From: JANJTB01 sp032027125
GTDB taxonomy: Bacteria; Bacteroidota; Ignavibacteria; Kapaibacteriales; UBA2268
Assembly (NCBI GenBank): GCA_032027125.1
Contig: JAVSMQ010000001.1
Span: 2,730,568 to 2,794,567 of the forward strand
DNA: 64,000 bases
Reading direction: 5' to 3'
Under the pieces are notes generated by a model. The model was not told where the DNA came from and did not search any database. It saw only the letters and a program-made list of their open reading frames with translations. This document shows, in pieces, positions 28,432 through 36,975 of the stretch (position 1 is the first letter of the stretch; every line of letters begins with the position of its first letter). The position numbers and the translations under genes are program-made.

Positions 28432-31229
28432 TGGCAAATACTTCAATAAATATTGATAGTTCCATGCTCGAATTATTCGTTGTTGAGTTAGAAAGTCACA
28501 CCCGGACTTTAGAGCGGGGACTTTTAGGACTCGAAAACAACAGTTCCTCACACATTTATGAATCATTGATGCGTGCGGCACATTCTATAAAAGGTGCAGC
28601 AAGAATTATCGGACTCAACAAAGCAGTGGAATTGGCTCATGAAATGGAGGATATTTTTGAATATTCACGAAAAAGCGGCGAAAAAGTAAGTGAGAACAAA
28701 ATTCAAATTCTTTTGGAATGTAATGATTTTTATTCCTCACTTCTTAACTTTCCGGTTGATGATATTCCTGCCGCTTTGGACAATTCTGCCGATAAAATTG
28801 AATCTTTGATAAAAAAATTAAAAAAATCCGAAGTACAGCCGTCAAATCTTAACGGTTCGAATAAAAATACTAACGGTTCTTCCAAAAAACAGGCATCCAC
28901 TGCAAAATCCGAACCTGTCAGGACAGCTTTCAAACGAACTTCCGATAAACTCAATATTGATAATGCTTTACTTGAACTTTTCAAGAATGAAATTTTTACT
29001 AATTGTAAAATATTGACTGATAAGCTTATTGATTCAGACGGCAAATTCAATAAAGGGGCTATTGATGATTTGCAGAGGGCTGCCCACTCGATTAAAGGAG
29101 CATCAAGAATTGTCGGTATTGAAGAATCTGTCGAAATCAGCGGAAGACTTGAAATTATTTTTGATAGAATAAAATCAGGACACGACGAGAAACTGAATTT
29201 AACTGCTTTGTCAAAGTCTGTTAATTATTTAAGTTCAATGCCCGATGGCAATATTCAGGAGTTGGCTGCATATTTCTTATCTCTTGATATGGATTCGATA
29301 ATTGCTGAATTTCAAAATCAAATAATCAATTCTGGTGAGAATAAAGTTGAAATCATAGACTTAGATTCTGTGATGAATGTTGTGACTGAAAAACAACCTG
29401 AAATAAATACTGAGTCTGAAATACAGTCAAAAGATGACATACACAATCTACCGGAGTTTGTTGAAAAACAAGTCCCGTCAGAGAAAAAGGAAGAAAGATT
29501 TGTTAGGGTTCTCTCAGAAAATCTCAACAAATTATTAGGTTTGACGGGTGAAATTCTCGTTCAGACAAAATCGCTGAAACCTTTTTCGAAAGAAATGCAG
29601 AAAATTAAAATCGGGCTTCTGGAACTAAACTCTTTCAAAGAGCAGATTTATCAGGAATTATTTCAGGAAGGAATTTCTGAAGATATTAACCAGAAATTTC
29701 AGGAATCATCCAAACAGCTTGATTATATTCTTTCGACAATAATTAAATATATCGAGAACTTTGAGAATTTCTCACGCCGCCTTGAAATGACATCCGACAG
29801 GCTCTACAACGAAGCGGTTGAAACGAGGATGAAACCTTTCAGCGAAGGAATAATCGGTTTTCCGAGATTCGTTCGTGATGTATCAAAGCAGCTTGGTAAA
29901 AAAGCCGAACTTGAAATAAGAGGTGAATCAACAAAAGTTGACAGAGATATATTGGAAAAACTCGAATCACCGCTAAATCACCTTGTAAGAAATGCTATTG
30001 ACCACGGACTTGAATCAACTGATGAAAGAATCAGTGCCGGTAAATCCGAGACCGGAAAAATTATTCTTGAAGCACGTCACAGTTCAGGTATGCTTTTAAT
30101 ATCTATATCTGATGACGGAAAAGGTATAAATCTTGATTCTCTCAGAAATTCTATTGTCGAACGTGGTTTTTCTTCAAAAGAAATGGCTGCCGATCTGAGC
30201 CCATCAGAACTTTATGATTTCCTCTTTCTCCCGGGATTTTCTACTCGTCAGGAAGTGACGGAAATTTCCGGTCGGGGAGTTGGTTTGGATGTAGTATTTT
30301 CTATGGTTAATGAAGTCGGCGGAGTTATAAAGATTGATTCCGAATTTGGCAAGGGAACAATTTTTCAGCTTCAACTTCCTCTCACTTTGTCGGTAATCAG
30401 GACTATGCTTGTCGAGATAAGCGGTGAACCTTACGCTATTCCACTTTCCAGAATTGACAGAGTATTATCGTTAAATCATAATGATATAAAATCCGTAGAA
30501 AGTATGCAGTATCTTGAATATAATGGCGAAAATATAGGAATAGTTGATGCCCGTCAGATATTCGGTTTGAGTAAAGGGAAAGTCGGGAAGGAGAAATATC
30601 AGGTCGTAATATTAAGTGACCATATTAACCGTTACGGTCTTGCCATTGACAGATTAGTATCACAGCCGGATTTGGTAGTAATGCAGTTAGATAAAAAACT
30701 GGGAAGGATTCCGAATATATCCGCAGGAGCTATACTTGAGGACGGAACACCTGTTCTGATGATTGATGTAGAAGACGTTGTCAGGTCAATTGACAGAATA
30801 ACAAAAACCGGTGAAATAAATAGAGTAGCTCAATTATCTGATAAAGCAAAGAAGAAATCACTTCATATATTAGTAGTTGACGATTCGCTGACAGTTCGCG
30901 AGGTCGAACGCAAACTTCTCGAAAACAAGGGCTATCACGTAACAGTCGCAGTTGACGGTATTGACGGCTGGAATACACTTCATCGTGATAAATTCGATAT
31001 GATTATAAGCGATATTGATATGCCCCGGATGAATGGAATTGAAATGGTCAAGCGAATTAAAAGCGACGTTAAGTTTCGTGAAATTCCTGTAATGATTGTG
31101 TCTTATAAAGACAGAGAAGACGACCGCAAAAAGGGATTGGATGCAGGAGCTAATTATTATCTGACGAAAAGCAGTTTCCATGATGATACAATGCTTGATG
31201 CAGTTTATGATTTAATTGGTAAACCTTAG
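28431..31229 (+). CDS. Hybrid CheA histidine kinase with two Hpt domains and a receiver (WspE-like)
   Basis: 932 residues. Two Hpt domains, each with AAHSIKGA (histidines near 50 and 218), precede a dimerisation region. An HATPase_c domain follows (NHLVRNAIDHGLE near 517, DDGKGI, GRGVGLDVV), then a CheW-like domain and a C-terminal receiver. In the receiver VVDDSLTVREVE and SDIDMPRMNG supply the aspartates. The frame opens with GTG at 28425, but the ATG at 28431 overlapping the previous TGA is preferred. It is the central kinase, expected to phosphorylate the REC-PP2C protein. The usual WspE has one Hpt domain. Confidence 0.93.
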   Translation: MANTSINIDSSMLELFVVELESHTRTLERGLLGLENNSSSHIYESLMRAAHSIKGAARIIGLNKAVELAHEMEDIFEYSRKSGEKVSENKIQILLECNDFYSSLLNFPVDDIPAALDNSADKIESLIKKLKKSEVQPSNLNGSNKNTNGSSKKQASTAKSEPVRTAFKRTSDKLNIDNALLELFKNEIFTNCKILTDKLIDSDGKFNKGAIDDLQRAAHSIKGASRIVGIEESVEISGRLEIIFDRIKSGHDEKLNLTALSKSVNYLSSMPDGNIQELAAYFLSLDMDSIIAEFQNQIINSGENKVEIIDLDSVMNVVTEKQPEINTESEIQSKDDIHNLPEFVEKQVPSEKKEERFVRVLSENLNKLLGLTGEILVQTKSLKPFSKEMQKIKIGLLELNSFKEQIYQELFQEGISEDINQKFQESSKQLDYILSTIIKYIENFENFSRRLEMTSDRLYNEAVETRMKPFSEGIIGFPRFVRDVSKQLGKKAELEIRGESTKVDRDILEKLESPLNHLVRNAIDHGLESTDERISAGKSETGKIILEARHSSGMLLISISDDGKGINLDSLRNSIVERGFSSKEMAADLSPSELYDFLFLPGFSTRQEVTEISGRGVGLDVVFSMVNEVGGVIKIDSEFGKGTIFQLQLPLTLSVIRTMLVEISGEPYAIPLSRIDRVLSLNHNDIKSVESMQYLEYNGENIGIVDARQIFGLSKGKVGKEKYQVVILSDHINRYGLAIDRLVSQPDLVVMQLDKKLGRIPNISAGAILEDGTPVLMIDVEDVVRSIDRITKTGEINRVAQLSDKAKKKSLHILVVDDSLTVREVERKLLENKGYHVTVAVDGIDGWNTLHRDKFDMIISDIDMPRMNGIEMVKRIKSDVKFREIPVMIVSYKDREDDRKKGLDAGANYYLTKSSFHDDTMLDAVYDLIGKP

Positions 31230-31235
31230 TGCGAT

Positions 31236-32255
31236 ATGAGAATAGCAATTGTTAACGATGTAGCATTGGAAATTGAAATACTTAGAAGGTCGCTGAATAA
31301 TTACAGCGGTTTTGAAGTTGCCTGGCTGGCACATAATGGAAAAGAAGCTCTTGAAGAATTTGCCAAAGACAAACCTGACCTGATATTGATGAATTTAAGT
31401 ATGCCCGTTATGGATGGTGCTGCAGCAACCAAGGCTATAATGGAGATAAGTCCGGTAGCTGTTCTGCTTGTAACTTCTTCTGTTTCGATAAATCAGGCAA
31501 AAGTTTTCGAGGCAATGGGTTACGGGGCTTTGGACGTTGTCCGTACACCTGTATTGAACTCAGATGGTGAGATTGTCGGTGCAGATGAACTTATCAAAAA
31601 AATCAATATTTTCAAGAAACTTATCAATTATCATAAAACGGTTTCAACTGAAACACCTAACCCTCATCGTTCATCAAAAGTAAAACGTACACGAATTGTG
31701 GCTATCGGGTCGTCAACCGGAGGACCGAAGGCTTTATCAGTCATTTTGAGCCAAATTCCGCGTGATACAAAAGCTGCATTTATAGTTATTCAACATGTTG
31801 ACTCGCAATTTGCAACCGGACTTGCCGAGTGGCTCAGGAATTACTCAAATTTGCCGCTGCATCTTGCCGAAAGCGGAATATCTCCTGAAAACGGGAATGT
31901 TTATATTGCTAATACCGACGACCATCTGTTTTTAAATTCTCATGAAAAATTTGAATATACAGCAAAGCCTTTAGATAATCATTTCAGACCTTCTGTTGAT
32001 GTATTTTTCAAAAGTCTGACCGATAACTGGAGTTACAAGGATATTGCAGTTCTGCTGACAGGAATGGGTTATGACGGTGCTAAAGGATTGCTTGAGCTTA
32101 AAAAAAACGGATGGTACACAATAGCGCAGGATGAAGCAACTTCAATCGTTTACGGAATGCCTAAAGTAGCAAGTGAAATGGGTGCTGCTCTTGAAATTTT
32201 ACCAATTGAAAAAATAGCCGAATCAATTATTAAAAATTTAAATAAAAGGAATTAA
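31236..32255 (+). CDS. cheB: CheB-type methylesterase with altered receiver (WspF-like)
   Basis: 339 residues: N-terminal receiver (about 1-120) and C-terminal CheB esterase (about 150-335). The esterase has the catalytic SSTGGPKA, HVD and LLTGMGYDGAKG motifs. In the receiver the phosphoacceptor position is asparagine: DLILMNLSMPVMDG, N53, with codon AAT. The acidic pocket VND resembles WspF. It removes methyl groups from receptors. Phosphorylation control at the usual aspartate is lost unless another residue substitutes. Confidence 0.92.
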   Translation: MRIAIVNDVALEIEILRRSLNNYSGFEVAWLAHNGKEALEEFAKDKPDLILMNLSMPVMDGAAATKAIMEISPVAVLLVTSSVSINQAKVFEAMGYGALDVVRTPVLNSDGEIVGADELIKKINIFKKLINYHKTVSTETPNPHRSSKVKRTRIVAIGSSTGGPKALSVILSQIPRDTKAAFIVIQHVDSQFATGLAEWLRNYSNLPLHLAESGISPENGNVYIANTDDHLFLNSHEKFEYTAKPLDNHFRPSVDVFFKSLTDNWSYKDIAVLLTGMGYDGAKGLLELKKNGWYTIAQDEATSIVYGMPKVASEMGAALEILPIEKIAESIIKNLNKRN

Positions 32256-32256
32256 A

Positions 32257-33462
32257 ATGTCAGATTATATACAGGATATACTTAATCCGCTGAAATCAGA
32301 ATATAAAATAAAGGTTCTGCTTGTTGATGACCAAATGATTGTCGGTGAAACAGTCAAAAGGATGCTTGCTGAGCAGCCGGATATCGAACTGTATTTCTGC
32401 TCAGAGCCTGCTCAGGCAATTTCAACAGCTAAGGAAATCGAGCCGACTTTGATTTTGCAGGACCTTGTCATGCCTGATATTGATGGACTGACATTAGTTA
32501 AGTTCTATAGAGCAACTGCAAAGCTAAAGGACATTCCCATAATAGTATTGTCATCAAAGGAAGAGGCATCTACTAAAGCCGAATCTTTTGCAGTCGGGGC
32601 AAATGATTATTTAGTTAAGCTGCCTGACAAAATTGAGTTAATTGCACGAATCAGATATCATTCACGAGGTTATATAAATCTTCTGGAAAGAAATCTGGCT
32701 TATGAATCTCTTGAAAGAAGTCAGAAAGCTCTAGCGTCCGAACTTGCAAAGGCAGGGGATTATGTTGTTTCTCTTTTACCTGAGCCTCTAAATACTCCTT
32801 TAATCGAAACCTTCTGGAGATTTATTCCTTCAACTCAGCTTGGCGGTGATGCATTCGGTTATCACTGGCTTGATAATGACCATTTTGCAATGTATCTGCT
32901 GGATGTCTGCGGACACGGTGTCGGACCCGCTTTGATGTCAGTCTCTGCATTGAATGTACTTCGCGGTGAAACCCTTGCCGGTGCTGATTATAAAGACCCT
33001 GCCAGCCTTCTTGCTGCTTTGAATAAGTCATTTCAGATGTCAGACCATAACGGGCTGTATTTTACTATTTGGTACGGTGTTTATAATAAGACTTCTCAAA
33101 TACTCAAATTTGCTGCAGGCGGGCATCCTCCTGCATTCATTATCTCAACCGACGGAAAAGCCGTAAAATTGTCAAATGAGAATTTCATCATTGGCGGTTT
33201 GCCCGATTTCCCTTATTCAAGCAGCGAAGTAAAAGTGGAATTGCCTGCTGAAATTTTTATATACTCGGATGGTGTTTACGAAATTGAAAAACCGGACCAT
33301 TCAATCTGGGAGATTGATGAAATGTGTGAATATGTCGAAAATCACCGCGGCGCCGGAAATTTCGAAATTGATTCTCTGCATGAGTTTGTAAAAAAACTGT
33401 CAGGTAAAAACATTTTGGATGATGATTATTCTATGATGAAAATAATTATAAAAGAGGTATAA
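32257..33462 (+). CDS. Response regulator with PP2C/SpoIIE-type phosphatase output
   Basis: 401 residues. The receiver (about 18-140) has the DD pair at 24-25 and phosphoacceptor D69 in ILQDLVMPDIDGLTLV. Through the GANDYLVKLPDKIELIARIRYHSR stretch it closely resembles the WspR receiver. After a coiled-coil linker, a PP2C domain (about 185-400) replaces GGDEF. Its metal residues are visible: LGGDAFGYH, DVCGHGVGPAL, YSDGVYE and LDDDYSM. It should dephosphorylate serine or threonine on an anti-sigma-factor-antagonist-like protein, but no such partner is in the window. It is the probable output of the array. Confidence 0.92.
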   Translation: MSDYIQDILNPLKSEYKIKVLLVDDQMIVGETVKRMLAEQPDIELYFCSEPAQAISTAKEIEPTLILQDLVMPDIDGLTLVKFYRATAKLKDIPIIVLSSKEEASTKAESFAVGANDYLVKLPDKIELIARIRYHSRGYINLLERNLAYESLERSQKALASELAKAGDYVVSLLPEPLNTPLIETFWRFIPSTQLGGDAFGYHWLDNDHFAMYLLDVCGHGVGPALMSVSALNVLRGETLAGADYKDPASLLAALNKSFQMSDHNGLYFTIWYGVYNKTSQILKFAAGGHPPAFIISTDGKAVKLSNENFIIGGLPDFPYSSSEVKVELPAEIFIYSDGVYEIEKPDHSIWEIDEMCEYVENHRGAGNFEIDSLHEFVKKLSGKNILDDDYSMMKIIIKEV

Positions 33463-33939
33463 ATGAGTCTGACTATCAGGAAAGCAGAAATTGAGGATGC
33501 TGAACTCATCTTAGGATTTATTCGTGATTTAGCTGAATTTGAAAAATTAAGTGATGTTGTATCGGCAGAAGTAACCCAAATAAGGGAAAAATTATTCTAT
33601 GACAAACCTGCTGCAGAAGTTATAATTGCAGAGTGGGAAGGCATACCGGCAGGATTTGCTCTTTATTTTTATAATTTTTCGACATTTCTTGCAAAACGTG
33701 GGTTATATCTTGAGGATTTATTCGTTAAGCCGGAGTTCAGGAGTTTGGGTATAGGCAAAGCACTGCTCAAGAAATGTGCTTCTATAGCTGTTGAAGCCGA
33801 TTGCGGCAGAATGGAATGGAGCGTGCTGAACTGGAATCCTGCCCGTGAATTTTATGAGTATCTCGGCGCCAAGCCAATGGATGAATGGACTGTTTACCGC
33901 ATAGCAGGTGAGAAACTGAATGAATTGGGAGGAAGGTAA
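33463..33939 (+). CDS. GNAT family N-acetyltransferase (diamine/thialysine acetyltransferase-like)
   Basis: 158 residues. The acetyl-CoA loop and following helix read EFRSLGIGKALL. The block containing CGRMEWSVLNWNPAREFYEYLGA is typical of the SSAT-like group that acetylates polyamines or thialysine. It starts directly after the phosphatase stop, so it is in the operon, although a role in signalling is not evident. Its 3' end and following 60 bases are duplicated at 34903-35251. Confidence 0.88.
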   Translation: MSLTIRKAEIEDAELILGFIRDLAEFEKLSDVVSAEVTQIREKLFYDKPAAEVIIAEWEGIPAGFALYFYNFSTFLAKRGLYLEDLFVKPEFRSLGIGKALLKKCASIAVEADCGRMEWSVLNWNPAREFYEYLGAKPMDEWTVYRIAGEKLNELGGR

Positions 33940-34012
33940 ATAGAAATCTTATCATATTGGGCGAAATCGAAGGGGGCGTATTCACATTTCGACTTCGTTA
34001 AATGTGGCAATT
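33675..34012. repeat. Duplicated GNAT 3' region, copy 1
   Basis: The last ~85 codons of the acetyltransferase gene plus about 60 downstream bases (GCGAAATCGAAGGGGGCGTA and following) recur at about 34903-35253 in the same orientation, with scattered differences. Confidence 0.85.
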
Positions 34013-34166
34013 ATTCTTAAATCTTCAAAATTTTCTCAACTTTGTTGCCGATTCTGATGAATAATTGATTTATTCACATATATTTATAATAGTTTTTCAT
34101 CAGTTGTAATTTTTTTTTTAATATTCTTATTGGAATCCCTCCATATATTCATACAATATACATGAA

Positions 34167-34487
34167 TTAAATCTCAATTTGAATTCCTTTTTTTAATATT
34201 TCATCACGAGCAAATAAACTATTATTAAAATCTTCAGAACGAAATGGTAATGGTGAAATATCTTGTCCGGCTTTATAAATAAAATCCGTTAATGATAATA
34301 TATCCAAATACCTGTCACCTATAAATTTGTCCGATACTAATGCAAGGTCAATATCACTCCATTCATCAGTTTTACCCTTGGCATAAGAACCAAAAAGGTA
34401 AGCTTTTTGTATATTAAAATTATTATTTTCAAGTAAGTTAATAAAGTTTTTAATCTTGCTGCTTACTATATCTGAGATCTCAGCCAT
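34167..34487 (-). CDS. Minimal nucleotidyltransferase (MNT), second HEPN/MNT pair
   Basis: 106 residues. The GSYAKGKTDEWSDIDLALV signature gives the metal-binding G-S and D-x-D, with DISPLPFRSEDF later. The frame is open further upstream, but the ATG at 34487 with AAGGAG 9 bases before it marks the likely start. It overlaps the HEPN gene by 22 bases. It is the predicted antitoxin enzyme of the pair, related to but clearly different from the one at 12500. Confidence 0.85.
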   Translation of the reverse strand: MAEISDIVSSKIKNFINLLENNNFNIQKAYLFGSYAKGKTDEWSDIDLALVSDKFIGDRYLDILSLTDFIYKAGQDISPLPFRSEDFNNSLFARDEILKKGIQIEI

Positions 34488-34852
34488 AAATAAAGCTCCT
34501 TTATTTTGTAAATATTGTCTAAAGCAAATTCTTTGGTACATTTTTTATAAAAACTTAGTTTCTCCTCCGGATATCGTGCTTCAATATTAAATGTATTTAC
34601 ACTTATTAGAAATTTTAATTGTTCTTCACTAAATTCTAATGATAATTGATTTGCTAATTTAAATAAATCATGAGTTCTTGGTGGAGATTCTTCTCTAATT
34701 TTAACGAAATGGGCTTTTAGAATCTTTTCCAAAATCAAATGTCCTATAAAAAGAGAATACGAATAATCACCTGACTCGAACAGGTGTTCCATAACTGGTA
34801 TATCATTCTCTGAGACAGTAACCCAATATTTGATTTGTTCATAAATATTCAT
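34466..34852 (-). CDS. HEPN domain protein, second HEPN/MNT pair
   Basis: 128 residues from the ATG at 34852; the frame extends to 34897, but this start aligns with the first HEPN protein (MNIYEQIKYW against MEIQEHIKYW). It has the FIGHLILEKILKAHF helix and RTHDLFKLANQL segment typical of the family. As in the first copy, no R-x4-6-H RNase motif is seen. The pair is transcribed against the surrounding genes and lies between two copies of the GNAT gene end. Confidence 0.8.
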   Translation of the reverse strand: MNIYEQIKYWVTVSENDIPVMEHLFESGDYSYSLFIGHLILEKILKAHFVKIREESPPRTHDLFKLANQLSLEFSEEQLKFLISVNTFNIEARYPEEKLSFYKKCTKEFALDNIYKIKELYLWLRSQI

Positions 34853-34902
34853 ATAAAAACCTGTTAAATCAAATTTAGTTACGATTCTGTAATTCAATTA
34901 TT

Positions 34903-35251
34903 TTACATCTTCACAAATTTCTCTACCTTCCTTGCAAAACGCGGTTTATATCTTGAGGACTTATTCGTTAAGCCGGAGTTCAGGAGTTTGGGTATAGGAA
35001 AAGTACTGCTTAAAGAATGTGCTGCTATAGCTGTTGACGCGGATTGCGGCAGAATGGAATGGAGCGTGCTGAACTGGAATCCAGCCCGTGAATTTTATGA
35101 GTATCTCGGAGCAGAGCCATTGAATGAATGGACAGTTTACCGCATAGCCGGTGAGAAACTGAATGAATTGGGAGGGAAGGTAAATAGAAGTTTTATCATA
35201 TTGAGCGAAATCGAAGGGGGCGTATTCACATTTCGACTTCACTCAATGTGA
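34903..35251 (+). pseudogene. Truncated second copy of the GNAT gene
   Basis: From FTNFSTFLAKRGLYLEDLFV onward the frame matches residues 72 to the end of the acetyltransferase at 33463. The N-terminal half, including the first strands of the fold, is absent. An extra G near the old stop removes it, so the frame runs on to 35251. It carries the acetyl-CoA loop but cannot be a whole enzyme. Its differences from copy 1 are mostly third-position, suggesting it came from a related allele or has diverged under some constraint. Confidence 0.85.
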
Positions 35252-35442
35252 CAATAAAAATTAGTATCCAATGAAACCATTTGAAAACAAATATTTTTTA
35301 TAATTTCAATAATACAAATATAAAAAAAATTATTATGCTGCAAACAAATATTTTGTTAAAATTCATGTTACATTCAATCAATCTTTCAAATAATAAATTT
35401 TATTAATCGTAAATATAATTAACAAATATTTACAGGATGTGT

Positions 35443-35685
35443 ATGAATATTCAGGAAAGAAAAATAAATTTGTTAAAAGAAATAATAAGCATCAATGATG
35501 CTGATTTAATCAACAAAATTGAGGAAGTTCTTCTTGTGGATAACAAAACAACTTACAAATCAGGATTTAAACCAATGACAGAATCTGAATTGAATATCAG
35601 AGTAAGTGAAGCTGAATCGGATTATCAAAATGGGAGACTTACGGATGCTGAATTATTGTTAAAAGAAATTGATGAGTGGAATTGA
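35443..35685 (+). CDS. Small antitoxin-like protein
   Basis: 80 residues from the ATG at 35443; a start at 35437 is also possible. It is acidic and helical, ending in the pattern SEAESDYQNGRLTDAELLLKE seen in antitoxins paired with RelE/ParE toxins. It overlaps the toxin gene by 10 bases, the usual antitoxin-first order. Confidence 0.75.
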   Translation: MNIQERKINLLKEIISINDADLINKIEEVLLVDNKTTYKSGFKPMTESELNIRVSEAESDYQNGRLTDAELLLKEIDEWN

Positions 35686-35987
35686 GAGTACAATGGACTG
35701 ATAAAGCTAAACTTGATATAAAAGAAATTTTTATATTTTATTCAGAGATAGCCTCTAAAAAGGTCGCAAAATCTATAACCAAAAATATAGTTAAAAGAAG
35801 TTTAGATTTGAAATTAAATCCCTATTTAGGTGTGATTGAGGAGTACCTTATTCATAGAACCAAAAATTACAGGTCTATAATTTATGGCAAATACAAAATC
35901 ATCTATTTCGTTGAAAATGAATCAGTAAACATAGCTGCTGTATTTGATTGCAGACAAAACCCAATCAAGTTATCCAATATTAATTAA
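35676..35987 (+). CDS. RelE/ParE superfamily toxin
   Basis: 103 residues starting at GTG 35676 inside the antitoxin gene. It has the ParE-like pattern: WTDKAKLDIKEIFIFYSE, then basic RTKNYRSIIYGKYKIIYFV and a final VFDCRQNP strand. Family members cleave mRNA on the ribosome or poison gyrase; which of these applies cannot be told. Followed by a strong bidirectional terminator. Confidence 0.85.
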   Translation: MELRVQWTDKAKLDIKEIFIFYSEIASKKVAKSITKNIVKRSLDLKLNPYLGVIEEYLIHRTKNYRSIIYGKYKIIYFVENESVNIAAVFDCRQNPIKLSNIN

Positions 35988-36020
35988 AAAAGCTGTCCGA
36001 TAAACTCAGACAGCTTTTTT
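35986..36020. terminator. Bidirectional rho-independent terminator
   Basis: AAAAAAGCTGTC (35986-35997) pairs with GACAGCTTTTTT (36009-36020). It lies between the convergent toxin and rplT genes and has A and T runs on both sides. Confidence 0.85.
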
Positions 36021-36046
36021 GTGCGTCAAATCAATAGGAAGTAATA

Positions 36047-36394
36047 CTAATTCATTACCTGTTCGACAATTGTTTTGAATACTTCCGGTTTGTTCATGGC
36101 AAAATCAGCCAGAACTTTACGGTTAATATTCACGTTTTTAATTTTCAGGGCATGAATCAGATTTGAATATGTTGTGCCATGCAGACGTGCTGCTGCATTA
36201 ATACGCATTATCCAAAGACTGCGGTAACTGCGTTTTTTGAGCTTACGACCGACGAAAGCATGCAAAAGCCCTTTTTCAACATGGTTCTTTGCAACCGTCC
36301 AGACGTTTTTACGCGAGCCCCAGTATCCTTTGGCTAACTTTAAAAATTTTCTTCTTCTGTTTCTTGCCGCTACTTTATTGGTTGACCTTGCCAT
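36047..36394 (-). CDS. rplT: 50S ribosomal protein L20
   Basis: 115 residues. The true start is the ATG at 36394 (MARSTNKVAARNRRRKFL); the open frame extends 11 codons further with no family similarity. L20 binds 23S rRNA early in large-subunit assembly. It follows rpmI in the standard order. Confidence 0.97.
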   Translation of the reverse strand: MARSTNKVAARNRRRKFLKLAKGYWGSRKNVWTVAKNHVEKGLLHAFVGRKLKKRSYRSLWIMRINAAARLHGTTYSNLIHALKIKNVNINRKVLADFAMNKPEVFKTIVEQVMN

Positions 36395-36459
36395 ACCATA
36401 ACTCCATTTGTGGCTGGGGGAGAGCAACTGTCCCTTTCACCGGTTAAAAAATCAGTTAA

Positions 36460-36657
36460 TTACGCAAGAGCTAACATTCTTCTAACTCTCTGTACATCTA
36501 CCTTTGCAATCACAGATGACTGCCCGAGACTGCGTTTTCTCTTGGCAGATTTTTTAGTAAGGATATGGCTGTGATAAGCCTTTTTCCTTTTTATAGTCCC
36601 GCTTGGAGAGACCTTAAATCTCTTTTTGGCGGCACTGTTCGATTTCATCTTTGGCAT
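36460..36657 (-). CDS. rpmI: 50S ribosomal protein L35
   Basis: 65 residues, the normal length, very basic, beginning MPKMKSNSAAKKRFKVSPSG. It is co-transcribed with rplT. infC, which usually precedes rpmI, is not upstream here. Confidence 0.97.
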   Translation of the reverse strand: MPKMKSNSAAKKRFKVSPSGTIKRKKAYHSHILTKKSAKRKRSLGQSSVIAKVDVQRVRRMLALA

Positions 36658-36694
36658 AACGCTTCCTATTTTAAAATCTTAAATCAAAGAACAA

Positions 36695-36725
36695 CAAAAA
36701 TACGAAGAATTTATGAGTTATTCAA
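36695..36725 (-). promoter_or_regulatory. Bacteroidota-type promoter for rpmI-rplT
   Basis: Leftward TTG at 36725-36723, 20 bases, then TATTTTTG at 36702-36695, 38 bases before the rpmI ATG. This is the clearest match in the window to the TTG-N19-21-TAnnTTTG consensus and supports placing the organism in the FCB group. Confidence 0.7.
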
Positions 36726-36926
36726 AAATTAAATTGAATATGTTAGAATTTTTCCCGATTTTCAACAATTTAATACGAAATATATATATGAATTTCTTAT
36801 GATTAATTGTCAGTTTATAAGAGTTTAAAGAATATTCGAATTTGATAGTTTCATCGTGTATTTATTTTTTTTTAATATATTTACAGTCATACTAACTATA
36901 AAGTTTATTAATTACTTCATTTTGAT

Positions 36927-36934
36927 TACTTTTG
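36927..36934 (+). promoter_or_regulatory. TAnnTTTG element upstream of glgA
   Basis: TACTTTTG 41 bases before the glgA ATG, in a 318-base divergent spacer (36658-36975) that otherwise holds only the rpmI promoter. No TTG is found at the expected distance. Confidence 0.4.
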
Positions 36935-36975
36935 TAAATTATATATATAGAATTTAAAAAGACATTTGGCTGAAT

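Noticed and set aside
31236..33462. Ordinary flagellar chemotaxis cluster
   Set aside because: No cheY, cheZ, cheC/D or flagellar gene, and the WspD-type Cys cluster and CheR-TPR point to an alternative-function array.
36395..36427. Eleven extra N-terminal codons for ribosomal protein L20
   Set aside because: They start at TTG and have no family similarity; L20 begins at MARSTNK (36394).
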